A stretch of DNA of 64,000 nt from Scolanthus callimorphus (lineage: Eukaryota; Cnidaria; Anthozoa; Actiniaria; Edwardsiidae): positions 5,989,169-6,053,168 of the forward strand of contig CM066913.1 of the NCBI GenBank assembly GCA_033964015.1, given 5' to 3'. The notes beneath the pieces were generated by a model. That model saw only the letters and a list, made by a program, of their open reading frames with translations, was not told where the DNA came from and searched no databases. A program made the position numbers and the translations under genes. Of the stretch, positions 63,831 through 64,000 are shown in pieces. The stretch's first letter is position 1. Every line of letters begins with the position of its first letter.

Positions 63831-64000
63831 GCCGTTTTCACACTACTAGAGACGAACAAATCGTCTGGACGGACAAATCGTCTCAAGACGAACAAATCGT
63901 CTGATGTGAAAACGGGACGAACAAATTTCAGACGAACAAATCGTCTAAATTTGTTCGTCTGTTTGGCCGTCTATGAAGACGATTTTTCATAGACGCTTTG
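63831..64000. repeat. Array of GACGAACAAATCGTCT palindromes at the window edge
   Basis: The self-complementary unit GACGAACAAATCGTCT or a close variant occurs about five times from 63853 onward, between GCCGTTTTCACAC and GTGAAAACGGG phrases. It continues to the right edge, so the end of the element is not visible. Confidence 0.7.

Overview
This is a nuclear animal genome window, AT-rich, with intron-split genes, GT-AG splice sites, a polymerase III tRNA gene and very dense DNA-transposon and LINE debris. Gene content (ORC1, DCAF1, TDG, calcyphosine-like EF-hand protein, two mitochondrial complex III assembly microproteins), the L1/Tx1-type retrotransposon and the abundant fold-back MITEs suggest an early-branching metazoan, most likely an anthozoan cnidarian (sea anemone or coral). 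The species cannot be named from the sequence alone.

Layout. 1-10.8 kb holds no confident host gene: minisatellites, a broken L1/Tx1-type LINE with a MITE inside it, several fold-back elements and a PIF/Harbinger-like element with a transposase fragment. 10.8-32.7 kb is a calcyphosine-like (CAPSL/CAPS) locus on the minus strand. One copy is complete in six exons (30767 to 25207) but has a one-base deletion in exon 3. Two further first exons (32661-32510 and 18452-18349) and one further second exon (10911-10815) show partial tandem duplication or alternative first exons. The introns are full of nested transposons. 35.5-48.0 kb is a complete 14-exon ORC1 on the minus strand, reconstructed with all phases consistent (960 codons). 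One intron carries a 1.35-kb, 32-bp minisatellite that appears to have grown inside a MITE. 50.3-51.3 kb is a single-exon multi-pass membrane protein (TMEM121-like). 52.5-57.0 kb holds a compact cluster. UQCC5 (SMIM4-like) and UQCC6 (C12orf73/BRAWNIN-like) lie on the minus strand with only 29 nt between the stop of the first and the start of the second, in one exon. They are head-to-head, 180 bp apart, with thymine-DNA glycosylase (TDG) on the plus strand. 57.8 kb to beyond the right edge is the 3' part of DCAF1 (VPRBP) on the minus strand, with a tRNA-Pro(AGG) in one intron.

How the genes fit together. The UQCC5-UQCC6 pair is the standout. Both are microproteins under 70 residues that, from known biology, work in the same complex III assembly module, and here they look like one dicistronic mRNA. 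Their Drosophila counterparts (sloth1/sloth2) are reported as dicistronic and the human ones are on different chromosomes, while human C12orf73 is still beside TDG. The window therefore may preserve the ancestral arrangement that links both observations. ORC1 (replication licensing), TDG (base excision repair/demethylation) and DCAF1 (CRL4 ubiquitin ligase receptor) are ordinary conserved nuclear genes with no evident joint regulation.
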